Part shown: positions 45,161 through 64,000 of the stretch, piece by piece
Numbering within the stretch: the first letter of the stretch is position 1
How the letters are laid out: each line of letters opens with the position of its first letter
Origin: Halichondria panicea
Taxonomy: Eukaryota; Porifera; Demospongiae; Suberitida; Halichondriidae
Assembly (NCBI RefSeq): GCF_963675165.1
Contig: NC_087378.1
Location: 2,039,525-2,103,524, forward strand
Direction: 5' to 3'
Length of the DNA: 64,000 nt
Program-made: the position numbers and the translations under genes
Notes under the pieces: model-generated
The model's database searches: none
Told to the model about the DNA's origin: nothing
The model's input: the letters and a program-made list of their open reading frames with translations, nothing else

Positions 45161-45936
45161 CCAGCTGTAACTGCTCAACGGTTGCAATGCGACGAAAACT
45201 AACAGCTTCTATAGGCTTCTAGCCACATCTTCTTGTTTATACACGTACCTTTGTTATTGTTACAGATGCAGATAAATGAGGCTGGCTACAGTATTCTAAA
45301 CGGTGACCCTAAACGCTTCGAAAATGTGAATATTGGACCGGAATACTCCAAGCTGGAGGGCACCACACAAGTGACACAACATCAGGTATTTATTGTAGCA
45401 CTCAAAAAATCTATCGACATACTGTACAGGTACAGGACGAGAGTCAGTATTCGGAACTTGAGACTACCAAGAAGCCTGAGGTCCAGGTATTCCTTTAGTG
45501 TTAGTACGTCCTTATAAGTCTTCGAAAACCTTTTACCTAAAAGAATACTAGTGCTACATAGCTATACAGCTTCTTCCAACAGATCTATGTGGCTGGCTAC
45601 AGTGCACTTGAAGAACCTCGATACTCTGAAATTGAAAGTGAAACTAAGCAACCACAGGTATTCAAATTAAAATATGCTACACATTTTAGTATAAGGAATT
45701 TCAATATTACTATCAACTTGTGATACTCGTAAACAACTAATCCGCAGATTGTGTATGCTGATTTAGAGATTGCGGATACACAGAGTGCTGACAAAGCAAC
45801 TACACAAACGGTACGGTACAGCACAAGACGTGATTACGTGTCTGATAATGACCACACAATTACCCCCCTGCAGTCTGACAACATGAACACAACAGAAGTA
45901 CAGTACTCGCACATTAAGAACGGACAGTCAGTTTAG
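43215..45936 (+). CDS. DR15: complete chimeric receptor, type B ectodomain with long L2 ITIM-rich tail
   Basis: Nine exons (43215-43247, 43302-43622, 43685-44267, 44380-44469, 44652-45046, 45266-45385, 45430-45486, 45583-45657, 45748-45936) give 620 aa without a stop. Signal peptide MSWASGIFLIV; MNNL-like module about 12-172 of type B (FSYAPGNQNQ, SFQLFYKVVALQ); DSL 173-213; stalk to about 273; TM about 274-301; tail 302-620. The tail is almost identical to that of DR8 (IYSEV, EPQYS/EPRYS repeats, YSIL, EYSKL, SQYSEL, SRYSEI, IVYADL, VQYSHI), although DR8 has a type A ectodomain. The change from B-like to DR8-like sequence falls inside the DSL domain near CGCRDNSTGHF, where two residues are missing compared with other copies. 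The stalk is about 35 residues shorter than in DR8. Confidence 0.88.
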
Positions 45937-47266
45937 TCACCCCCTGTCAAGACATAACAATAACCCCATTATAATTTATTATGCATGCTCAGATACACTT
46001 TTATATTTTCTGCACTCGATCGATACCTTTAGTAGTACAGTATCGTAGCGGGTAGTTTTCGTTGTTGCAAATTTTAGTATAAAATACACTTCTCGTACAC
46101 TAAATATTCAAACATTTCAGGAGAGTGACCTACAACCTATTGCGTAACGATTTCTCAGTTTTAATTTTTGGATGATGCTCTCAAAAAATACGAACATTTC
46201 CATCATACAAAAATAACCCGTTATACGTTACGTACGGTATTCGTTTTTGCACTCACTCAGATCTCGTTGGTGGGTCAATGGTAGGAAGAAATCAATATCC
46301 AGGGATTTCATTCAGAGAGTACGTGGCTAGCTTATAGTTCCTGCATGTAATGGAGGCCAGGGATTTCATTCAGAGAGTACGTGGCTAGCTTATAGTTCCT
46401 GCATGTAATGGAGGCCAGGGATTTCATTCAGAGAGTACGTGGCTAGCTTATAGTTCCTGCATGTAATGGAGGCCAGGGATTTCATTCAGAGAGTACGTGG
46501 CTAGTTTATAGTTCCTGCATGTAATGGAGGCCAGGGATTTCATTCAGAGAGTACGTGGCTAGCTTATAGTTCCTGCATGTAATGGAGGGTGGAGGGGGGC
46601 ATGTAATAGGGTGATTTAATTGTAGGTGATGTATACCTGCACTTAGTTTTCGCAATACAAAAAATTAATAGCTTCCGCCCTGACATGCTGTACTCATGCC
46701 TCTGCCTTCCTGTTCCCTATGGCAACCTACAGTGACCACACAGGTATTGCATGCATGAGGAAGTAAACAATTCTACTTGCCAGCATTAGTTAAAGTATAA
46801 GCTAACAACACATGCAAAGCTTTAAGCGAATAATACATGTAAAGCTTCCCATATAGCTATGAGCGGAGTCAAATCAAATTTATTTATGGGATAATATATA
46901 CACCTAATGGTGTACATGTACCATGCACATTTAAAATAGCATACATGCAACTCAATTTCACTACAGGTCAACAAAATAAGCAATTTATCATCAAAATTAC
47001 TTGTTGGTGGATTATTGCAAACAAAAGAGTAACCAGGCCAACAAGTAATATAATTATGACAGTATAACAATACAAACGAGCTCTGTGACACACAACAAAT
47101 TATACACAGCCCAGCATAACGTATGGCACAAGTGGAACGTCTATACTGGCTACATGCATACAATGTACACAAACTCAATTTTGGCTGAACTAGCTAAAAA
47201 GCACAAAAACTAGGTTCTCTGAAACAAACAAAGAAATTAGAAGCAGCTGCCTGAGCTGAAGACAGT
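45937..47266 (+). other. Intergenic: end of the array and spacer before the adaptor gene
   Basis: 45937-46860 matches the DR8 downstream flank, including a small TIR element (about 46037-46248) and the expanded 58-bp repeat. From about 46870 the sequence is unique. No gene is supported here; a 118-codon minus-strand open frame at 46822-47178 has no recognisable features. Confidence 0.55.
46299..46588 (+). repeat. 58-bp tandem repeat, five copies
   Basis: The unit CCAGGGATTTCATTCAGAGA continues as GTACGTGGCTAGCTTATAGTT and CCTGCATGTAATGGAGG. Copies begin at 46299, 46357, 46415, 46473 and 46531 and are almost identical. The paralogous position near 24839 has one copy. Confidence 0.92.
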
Positions 47267-51742
<4,476 letters not shown>

Positions 51743-52647
51743 GATTGGAACCAATCAGAAGCAAGGGGTTTTTGTAAAGCCACTCCAATTCCTGACGAAA
51801 AGGAAGGAAAATGCATATTAGGAAGATTGTTGTATAGTCTTTAGGGAAATACCTCGTTTAAATACATGTATACAGTACACACATAGGTGCTGAATCATAC
51901 ACACTTTCATAAGGTACAAGCTCCACCCACCATACACAGAGACACGTACACTCAACCACCACTGATATTTTATGCTCAATCTGTGTACATTTATAGTTTT
52001 TACAAGCGAAACAAGATCTGGTAGGCCACTAAAGGTCAACTATAAACCGAAGCACTTGTACGTACGAAGAGCCTGAGGGTAATCCATAAAACTGATCAAC
52101 CGTGACTATTTACACCTAAGACCATGCTCTGTATGATGTATGTGGTACTACAGCCAGTTTAAAAGTGGACTATACAAACATAATTATTCATCAAAATATA
52201 AATGGGCTGATTGAATGTAGTATTGTGTGAAAGGACATACCCTCTCAGGCTCAGATAAAGTTAGATCCCACACTTACCTACTAAAATGTTTAGTGATCTA
52301 AGGTAAGGTCCAGAGCGCTGTACGCTGTAGAGTGCTAGTGCTAACCAACTAGCTTGTACATGTACACTTGTTCACTACCTTAACCCCCTTTGATGTCGGC
52401 TGAGCTTGTTTGCAGAGCAATACGTCATAATCACAACAATTTTAGCCGGTTAGCCGCGAACATTATACAAATTTTTCTACAAATAAATGCCACACCCCTT
52501 CAAATAATATACAGCTACAGGGCATGCGCACACACTAAAATTCAAATTCTCAAAAAATTTAATCAACTCTCTTTAGCTTTGTGCTGTACTGATCTGCTTT
52601 TGATCTTATACTCCTATCACTGTAAAGAACCTACCACAAGAGAAGAC
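51743..52647. other. Divergent spacer between adaptor and kinesin-5 genes
   Basis: About 900 bp between the two start codons. It must carry both promoters and 5' UTRs (possibly with an untranslated first exon for the adaptor). No further gene or clear motif is recognised. An open frame upstream of the kinesin ATG (from 52390) is in frame, but the first Met that fits kinesin-5 N-termini is at 52648. Confidence 0.5.
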
Positions 52648-58285
<5,638 letters not shown>

Positions 58286-58435
58286 CTTGTAGCTAATTGT
58301 GAACATTACATACTCATAATTATACTCATAATTATTATGGTTTGTATCCTTTCGTTTTTGCTTTGTTTTTGAACATAAATGACTTAACTATACATTAATT
58401 ACATACTAAGTCTTATGATGGTAGTATAATAGTAG

Positions 58436-58502
58436 TTGGGCGGAGCCCGACCATCCCTGACAGTCGGGCTCTGTTGGGGTGCCGGGCTCCGCCCAGCTAG
58501 TA
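58436..58502. mobile_element. Fold-back element between kinesin-5 and CABCOCO1-like genes
   Basis: Arms AGTTGGGCGGAGCCCG and CGGGCTCCGCCCAGCT with a second small inner hairpin. Flanked by AGTATAATAG on both sides (10-bp direct repeat). Same family as the hairpin at 34018. It lies in the 306-bp tail-to-tail spacer. Confidence 0.75.
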
Positions 58503-58590
58503 TAATAGTTCTTAATAATAAGAATGATGTGAAGATAGGAAATTAAAAAGTTTACATGATGTAATGTACGTGTTATAATTACATAATTAG

Positions 58591-60743
58591 CTAAGTCAAT
58601 TTATTTTCTAGTTTGGAGAGTCTTGTTAGCATGACTTCTTCTTTTCTCTTCAGTTTCTGTGACATCTCCTCCTGCATGAAAACATACAAAGTCAATATTA
58701 TAGGTTCATAGTTCAGATAAGTAGCCAATTAACTTCACCTTGTAGCTAGTGAGTTTCATCTTAGCAATATCCTCCATGACAAGCTTCAACTCCTCAGCAG
58801 ACACTTTCATCTGCCTAACACCTAATACAGTGTGTACCTTAGTAACCACGCAAATTAACAAAACTTAAAACACACCTTCACTAACTTCTGGCACTTCAGA
58901 ATTGTCAGTTACATCTTCCTGCAATACACATTCAGTACACATTGAGATGGGAGTAAACTTAGGCTCAACTCAAGCACTGACCTCGTCTGCTTGCTCTTCA
59001 GGAGGTGGTGGTGGTGGTGGTGAGATACAACGCTGATATAGGTCAAGGGTCACTGCCTCCTCCAGAGGGGGTGGGCACAGAGTTGTCGGGTCAGGGGGGA
59101 CATTAACAATGAGCTGAGAGTGTGCGTAATGGGAGGGAGTTAGGTTAGCATGTAATAACTGCAATAATGGAACCTCTCTTAACGGAAACCCATGAAATAA
59201 GCTTAAAGGCCACCCCTGTATAAACTATAAACGTTCCCCAAAGGTGTCTGTCATGCAGTGGTTCAACTGTAAATCTAATAGGGGTATTGCTACCAAGCTA
59301 GCTCACATTCTGTATGATAATCTCTTCCTCCTGCTCCTCTGACAACAGGTAGTGGAAGAGTGAGTAGTGTTGGAACAGTGATGACTTGAGGTAACGTAGT
59401 GTAAACAGGCCCGTTTCCATAGTGAAGCACTTAAGGGGGTTTGGGACAACAGGGGAGGGGGGGTTCCCTACTGCAGCCACCATTTCCTTGAAGGCCAGGA
59501 TGTTTTCTTCTAGAGAAAGCTGCTTACCTAAGAGAAAAGTTTGAAGTGTGTGTGTGTGTGATAAAAAGCACTTACTTTTCAAGTTGTCAAGGAGAGTGTG
59601 CAGGATGGTGATAAACGCTGAGACCTGTACATCACTTAATCCCTCCTCTCTGGCTGCAAACGTTTTAATAGTCAAGGATGAATTATTAAGCTGTGTGATA
59701 CCAAGGGCGTATACAGAGAAGAGGGCATGCAACTCACTATGTACCCTACGTACTCATCCGACTTCGTATCAGAGACCGGATATGCTAAAAATAGAATCCA
59801 GTATACGGACGTGAACAAGTGGGCGGTGTTGTTTACGGAGTTATAATTATGGGCGTGTACATCAGAGCTGCCTTTGCTAGCTAGCTAACAGTGCAGTATT
59901 ATTTTAGAGAAGTGTCATGACCAGTCCTAGTCCAGCCAGGTCCAAGACAACCCCTTCGAGCATGAAGTTGAGTGCTGGGCGCATTGTTAAGAAGTACCAG
60001 AGACTCAGGAAGACAGGTTATTGTACCTAGGTTTCATCTTCTTGGAGTTGCAACTGTTGGATGGTTTGCCTTTGCCTTTGACACTGCTAGTACGAGCCAT
60101 ACTGCTGCTGAGAACTTTTTACTATGCTGCAATCGAGCTAGCTAGCTAGCACAGATATAAAAATTTGATTTACCTTGTGCGGTCAAAGGTTACGCGTGGG
60201 CGTTTTTGTGGGCAGTTCTAAAAATAGCTCAATACGAAGTCGAATGATTCTGAGAATAGGGCGAGTTGCATGCCTTCTTCTCTGTATACGCCCTTGGTGA
60301 TACAAAGACTACTAGATATTAAATGGGGAGGATATCAATATCCACTGACAAAGTAGTCTAGTAGAGCAGCCTCCCGCAGATCCTCCTCAGGACGGGACAT
60401 GGACAGAACTCTTGCCAGTTTACTGGGGGATCAAAGCTGAAATGTGTTGCTAGAATAAAGAGTGATGCTCACTTAGAAACTTCTTCCACCTCCAGTTCGG
60501 CCAGTTCTTTGGTGGCTTCTTCAGATAGGATCATCCACTCTAGTTGAGGCACCGTGATCTCTGCTGGACCTTCATCCTCCTGGAGTGTGTGCATGCAAAC
60601 ATAGACTATAATTATACACAGTTATCACTAGCTGGTTGCTATGGTAACTGGATCTTCCAACTCACTTCTGGCTCATTGTTTTTGCTTCCTTTGCCTTTCT
60701 TCTTACTGGAACCTAGTTTAGTTCTAGATCCAGACCGAGACAT
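58591..60743 (-). CDS. CABCOCO1-like ciliary protein (tentative)
   Basis: Nine exons (60743-60666, 60579-60473, 60422-60350, 59690-59576, 59527-59307, 59113-58982, 58918-58876, 58821-58739, 58671-58591) give 310 aa. The N-terminus is basic (SRSGSRTKLGSSKKKGKG). A conserved-looking core follows (LREAALLDYF, SAFITILHTLLDNL, KQLSLEENILAFKEMV, LKSSLFQHYSLFHYLL), then a Pro-rich segment (seven Pro in a row) and a charged C-terminal helix (EEMSQKLKRKEE). This order resembles what I recall of ciliary-associated calcium-binding coiled-coil protein 1 (C10orf107/CABCOCO1), a sperm and ciliary protein, but I cannot confirm it without a search. Intron 3 is enlarged by a 597-bp element next to the acceptor of exon 4. 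The donor GTCAGT after exon 3 is chosen because it alone keeps the frame. Confidence 0.6.
59701..60297. mobile_element. 597-bp TIR element carrying two short gene-start-like segments
   Basis: Ends CCAAGGGCGTATACAGAGAA and the reverse complement of the right end match for over 40 bp, with looser similarity beyond, and TGATA flanks both sides. It lies 10 bp from the exon 4 acceptor of the host gene. Inside, two divergent ATG-led stretches stand back to back: plus strand from 59917 (MTSPSPARSKTTPSSMKLSA..., ending at an AAGACAG/GTTATT donor-like site) and minus strand from 60099 (MARTSSVKGKGKPSN...). They may be captured gene fragments. Confidence 0.65.
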
Positions 60744-60950
60744 GATTCTGATAAGGGCATACAGCTTTCGGTACGGTATAATTATATGGGTCTAGTCGAT
60801 AGTCTGGTCTTCTATGTGCAAAAATATTCGGGAAAATCCCTTTTCTTTACAAATTTTATATGGATAATCTACAAAAATTTCCCATAACTAACCGCGGCGA
60901 GAATTAGAGTTCGTCACCCCATAAAAACTAATTATTGTTCCCCACTAAAA

Positions 60951-61847
60951 TCAATTTTCTTTAGCTTCAGGTGCAAGAACTCCTTTCTTGAGAATGATAT
61001 TCCCGTACAGAGCTCCTTCACTGCATAGGATTATTCATGCACTCCTGAATAATAATAATACGCTTACCCAGTAGCAACCACAGCAAATGCATTCTTTGCT
61101 CGCTCATAGAATGCGAATCTTTCCAGGAGTTCAATTTCAATCTGCAAATAACATATTCAGGTTAGATTTACTAATCATAGCAACACTGACAATTTTTCCT
61201 TCAGCTTGGTTGATGATCTTCTTATACTCGTCCCACACAGGTGTCTTTAGAGCTTTCATCTTGTCACTAGGTACTAGATCCATCAACAAAACCTGCAATT
61301 TCAATTAATATATATATAGACAGCATTAGCCTCGATCCAGGTGGCCCTTTAGTGAAAAGAGTCTTTCTCCTTCAAGAGCGGCCTGGAATCGAGGCTAAGC
61401 CGGACAGCATGAAACCATCAATTGCAATTAATAGTGCAATACATATTTATGAAGCTCGGATACTGTGAACTTACTGGTGCTGCTGTGTAAGTGTCCAGTG
61501 GGAGCAGTTGCATTACTCCCTTCAGTAGAGAAGGTATCCCGTGACCTATACAAAAAATTCCAGCCTACTCACAAAATTATGCGCCTAAAGCCTTATTTTC
61601 TTACGAAAGTATCTGTGAAGACACATGTTGACATACCATCTGCTCGGATGAGCTCCGGCCCACACTTAGACACAGACGCACTCGGGAAGTTTGCATCGGC
61701 AAGGACTACAGAGAATAGCTAATCATTTTCTGCACTGCACATAATAATTAGGGGAAGCTTACCAATTTCATCTCCATGGCCCATTCTGGCAAGTACTGTC
61801 AGCAGTTCAGGAGAGAGGATACGGGGGATTGTCTTCAGTACCACCAT
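60951..61847 (-). CDS. FUOM: Fucose mutarotase
   Basis: Six exons (61847-61763, 61705-61637, 61545-61475, 61292-61191, 61141-61068, 61020-60951) join to 156 aa, matching the family size of about 150. The RbsD/FucU fold signature is complete: LLTVLARMGHGDEI with the conserved His, VLADANFPS, CGPELIRADGHGIP, LLPLDTY, VPSDKMKALKTPVWDEY, RFAFYERAKNAFAVVATGE and ALYGNIILKKGV. The enzyme interconverts alpha and beta anomers of L-fucose in the cytosol, feeding GDP-fucose salvage (and so, in animals, O-fucosylation of Notch-type EGF repeats). It is divergently paired with EXOC2, with 118 bp between start codons. Intron 3 contains a fold-back element. Confidence 0.95.
61326..61398. mobile_element. Fold-back element in FUOM intron 3, TTAGCCTCGA family
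   Basis: Arms TTAGCCTCGATCCAGG and CCTGGAATCGAGGCTAA. GACAGCAT occurs directly before it and again a few bases after it, as a probable target duplication. Confidence 0.7.
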
Positions 61848-61965
61848 CTTTTCTAGCAGACTTGCATGGGACTTAATTTACAGTCCAGATTGAACGATCT
61901 TTACCTAAAAAGCTGAGAGTATCATCAAGGTGTGTACTTGTGTGTGTTGTCCTAGCTACACAGCA
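61848..61965. promoter_or_regulatory. Putative bidirectional promoter between FUOM and EXOC2
   Basis: Only 118 bp separate the two divergent start codons, so both core promoters and 5' UTRs must lie here or overlap the other gene. No TATA-like motif was recognised. Confidence 0.5.
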
Positions 61966-64000
61966 ATGGCCGATGATATTGATTACTGCCTACCAGAAGT
62001 GAGCGGTATTTCTCCCAATGAGGGACCTCCTGGCACCAAGATTACCATCCGAGGAGAGAACTTGGGAGAGAATAAAGATGATGTGATAGGTAAACACTAT
62101 AAAATGAACGATAATTTAAACAAAATGTAATAGCGCAACTATCTTAGGGGTGCATTTCAATACTTCTCTGTATCTCTCTCTCCAGCACTGACTCTCAACG
62201 ATAAAAGTTGTCTGGAGTCCCTCGAGTACTTTTCCTCAAAGAAGCTGGTGTGTTTGTCGCCGGACATAGTTGGCAGGAGTCATATCATTGTCACCACTAG
62301 ATCCGGTGGAGAGGGCACTTGTCTGGTTTATTTTACTGGTCTGGTGGTCGAACCGAAGCCACAGCTAGGTATAATAGTCTGCGAGAAAAACTAGAGCACC
62401 ATATAAGCTTACTGGTCACCCTCTAGTTACTCAACTAGCAGTGAATGACATAATTGTTAAACTGTTCACGGGTTTATAAAATAACAGACATCATCTCATG
62501 TATCTGCCACTCCCAGATACCCTGATGGAGTCGGATGTGTGGATAGATGAGGCATACAACCCCCTCACCCCTGGACTGTCCACTGCTGTGCCCGAGCGTC
62601 CTGCCTATATGCAGCTGTCTGTCGAGCCTCTGGGCGTGCCCGGTGCTTTCAGGAAGGGCCCAAAGTTAAACCCCTCTCAAGCTAACCTGGAGAAACTGTT
62701 CCCAGACTGTGAGCTCTTAATGATTTTAATGTTGTGTGAGAACTGCTTCTACTGTCGATGCCTGTAGTTATACTGTTGTTTTGAGGGTACCATAAGTTCT
62801 CGTTGGTCCGGGTCATGGTTTTGCTTCCTTGATAGCAACACTATTAGTTAGGTACATTTCACAATTACCCTTTGACCTAAAGGACTAGTTTGTTAATTAG
62901 CCATTATACATTTCTGGCTGCAGGTAGTGGTAATCTTTTGTCGCCCAAATTCAACCCCAAGTGGTTCCTAGTAGAGAGGCATCGCTCCACCTCATTCAGT
63001 GACCTAAAGAGAGGGCTTGTACAACTGCGTCACGAGCTGAACAGGAGTGAGGAGGCCCCTGTCCTCTTCATGAGGGACAACCTGCTCACCTTCTTGCAGT
63101 CCTACGACACCCTCTCTGGTATCCTAAACTGTTGCTGAAGCATGAATATAAATATCCTTGTATCAATCGGTCGTGAATTGTCTTGATTTGTATTTCTTGT
63201 CACTGCTCAGATGTGAATGAGCTGTTGATTCGCAATGAGAGTGAGACAGTTGGAGGGTCCCTCACTGACAAAGTGGAGGAGTTGCTCAAAGGTATGCATG
63301 GTTGTGATAGCCCTACCACACACGCCTATTCTGGGTGTGCTCTATACTACAGTTAAGGGGTCACCCCCTCCCCCAGTTAGAATGTCATAATTTGTAATTA
63401 AGTCCCCCTCTATACTACAGTTAGGGAGTTATATCAAGCTACTCCCTCCCTCCTTCCCCACACACACACCTTCCCCACACACACACACAGATGCAGCCAC
63501 TCACGCTGAGGAGGTATTTGAAGGGATCATTAAGTGCAAGATGCGGGCAGACACGACAAGAAATGGTCTCACTGTCCTACAGAGGTACCGTTTCCTCTTC
63601 AACCTACCTCGCAGCATTGAGAAAAACATCACCAATGTAAGATCAAGTCCATTGTTTTGATAGGCTCATATGATACATGTATGAGGTGCTAGAGTGGTTA
63701 AAATGTGTTTGCCTGACCTTTTACCGTATTACCAAGTTTCAAACAGTACTCTTTCCATCCAAGTTTTCGCATAGGTCACCAGCAAAAGACTCGCAAAGGA
63801 GAGAGCATGCAATTCATAATAGTTAGAAACACAATCAGGCTTGTAAAGTGTCATTCACAATTGATTAACTACAGATTTGAAATAATTATGGTATAGAGTA
63901 CTCTCTAAATTGTGCAGCATATGTTATGATTGTAAGACATGTACGTACATGTATGCTGTACACTCACACACAGGGTGAGTATGATCTGGTGACTACAGAC
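61966..64000 (+). CDS. EXOC2: Exocyst complex component 2 (Sec5), 5' part
   Basis: Seven exons are visible (61966-62089, 62186-62368, 62517-62708, 62924-63118, 63211-63291, 63491-63636, 63974-64000 and beyond), about 316 codons, running off the right edge. The N-terminus is an IPT/TIG immunoglobulin-like fold ([25 protein letters not shown]), the Ral-GTPase binding domain of Sec5. Then come the Sec5 core segments [35 protein letters not shown] and GEYDLV. Sec5 is one of eight exocyst subunits that tether secretory vesicles to the plasma membrane. Introns of phase 1 dominate, and all sites are GT-AG. Confidence 0.96.

Noticed and set aside
2929-46600. EGF repeats or Ig domains in the receptor ectodomains
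   Set aside because: Only one six-cysteine unit is present per copy and its spacing and GHFTC core match DSL; no further EGF units or Ig-type Cys-Trp-Cys patterns were found.
46822-47178. 118-codon minus-strand open frame
   Set aside because: Not extended by splice sites, no motif, not present in the paralogous flank; judged to be chance.
59548-59814. 88-codon plus-strand frame over the CABCOCO1-like exon
   Set aside because: Antisense shadow of a well-supported exon and running into the transposon end.

Overview
The window is animal genomic DNA: GT-AG spliced genes with very short introns (many 45-65 nt), closely packed and often divergent or tail-to-tail. It contains animal-type genes (kinesin-5, exocyst Sec5/EXOC2, fucose mutarotase, a 15-PGDH-like dehydrogenase, and the DSL domain of Notch ligands). 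The compactness, the many small fold-back elements and the simple Delta-like proteins suggest an early-branching animal, most likely a demosponge. That is an inference; no species-diagnostic sequence was recognised.

Layout. 1-2719 (minus): two short-chain dehydrogenase genes, the second cut by the left edge. 2929-46600: a plus-strand array of about 20 complete, broken or relic copies of one receptor family (DR1-DR15 here, with r marking relics), broken up by transposons, fold-back elements and tandem repeats. 47267-51742 (minus): a SAM-PH-SH2 adaptor. 52648-58285 (plus): kinesin-5. 58591-60743 (minus): a ciliary CABCOCO1-like protein. 60951-61847 (minus): fucose mutarotase. 61966-64000 (plus): the 5' part of EXOC2.

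The array is the notable part. Each full copy has a signal peptide, a domain resembling the N-terminal C2/MNNL module of Delta/Jagged, a six-cysteine DSL domain, a Ser/Thr-rich stalk instead of EGF repeats, a glycine-rich transmembrane helix, and a cytoplasmic tail with tyrosine motifs. Two ectodomain types (A: signal exon starting MILHW, 'FTYREG' core; B: signal exon starting MSWASG, 'FSYTPGNQ' core) are combined with four tail types. S1 and S2 are short, with NPxY plus DYEIV or YYETL. L1 is long, with six YxxP repeats plus YAEV/YADI/YSEI. L2 is long, with about 17 tyrosines including four that fit the ITIM consensus. DR5, DR7, DR8, DR12 and DR15 keep open frames across all exons by my reading. 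DR7 and DR15 are clear chimeras, so the array appears to shuffle ectodomains and signalling tails by unequal recombination or conversion.

In organisation (clustered, duplicated, pseudogene-rich, shared stalk/TM, alternative tyrosine tails) this looks like an immune or allorecognition receptor complex, but built on a Notch-ligand ectodomain. An SH2 adaptor with its own YD(K/R)VEDD/P sites lies directly downstream, which makes a shared phosphotyrosine pathway worth testing. Function is inferred; nothing in the sequence proves what the receptors bind.
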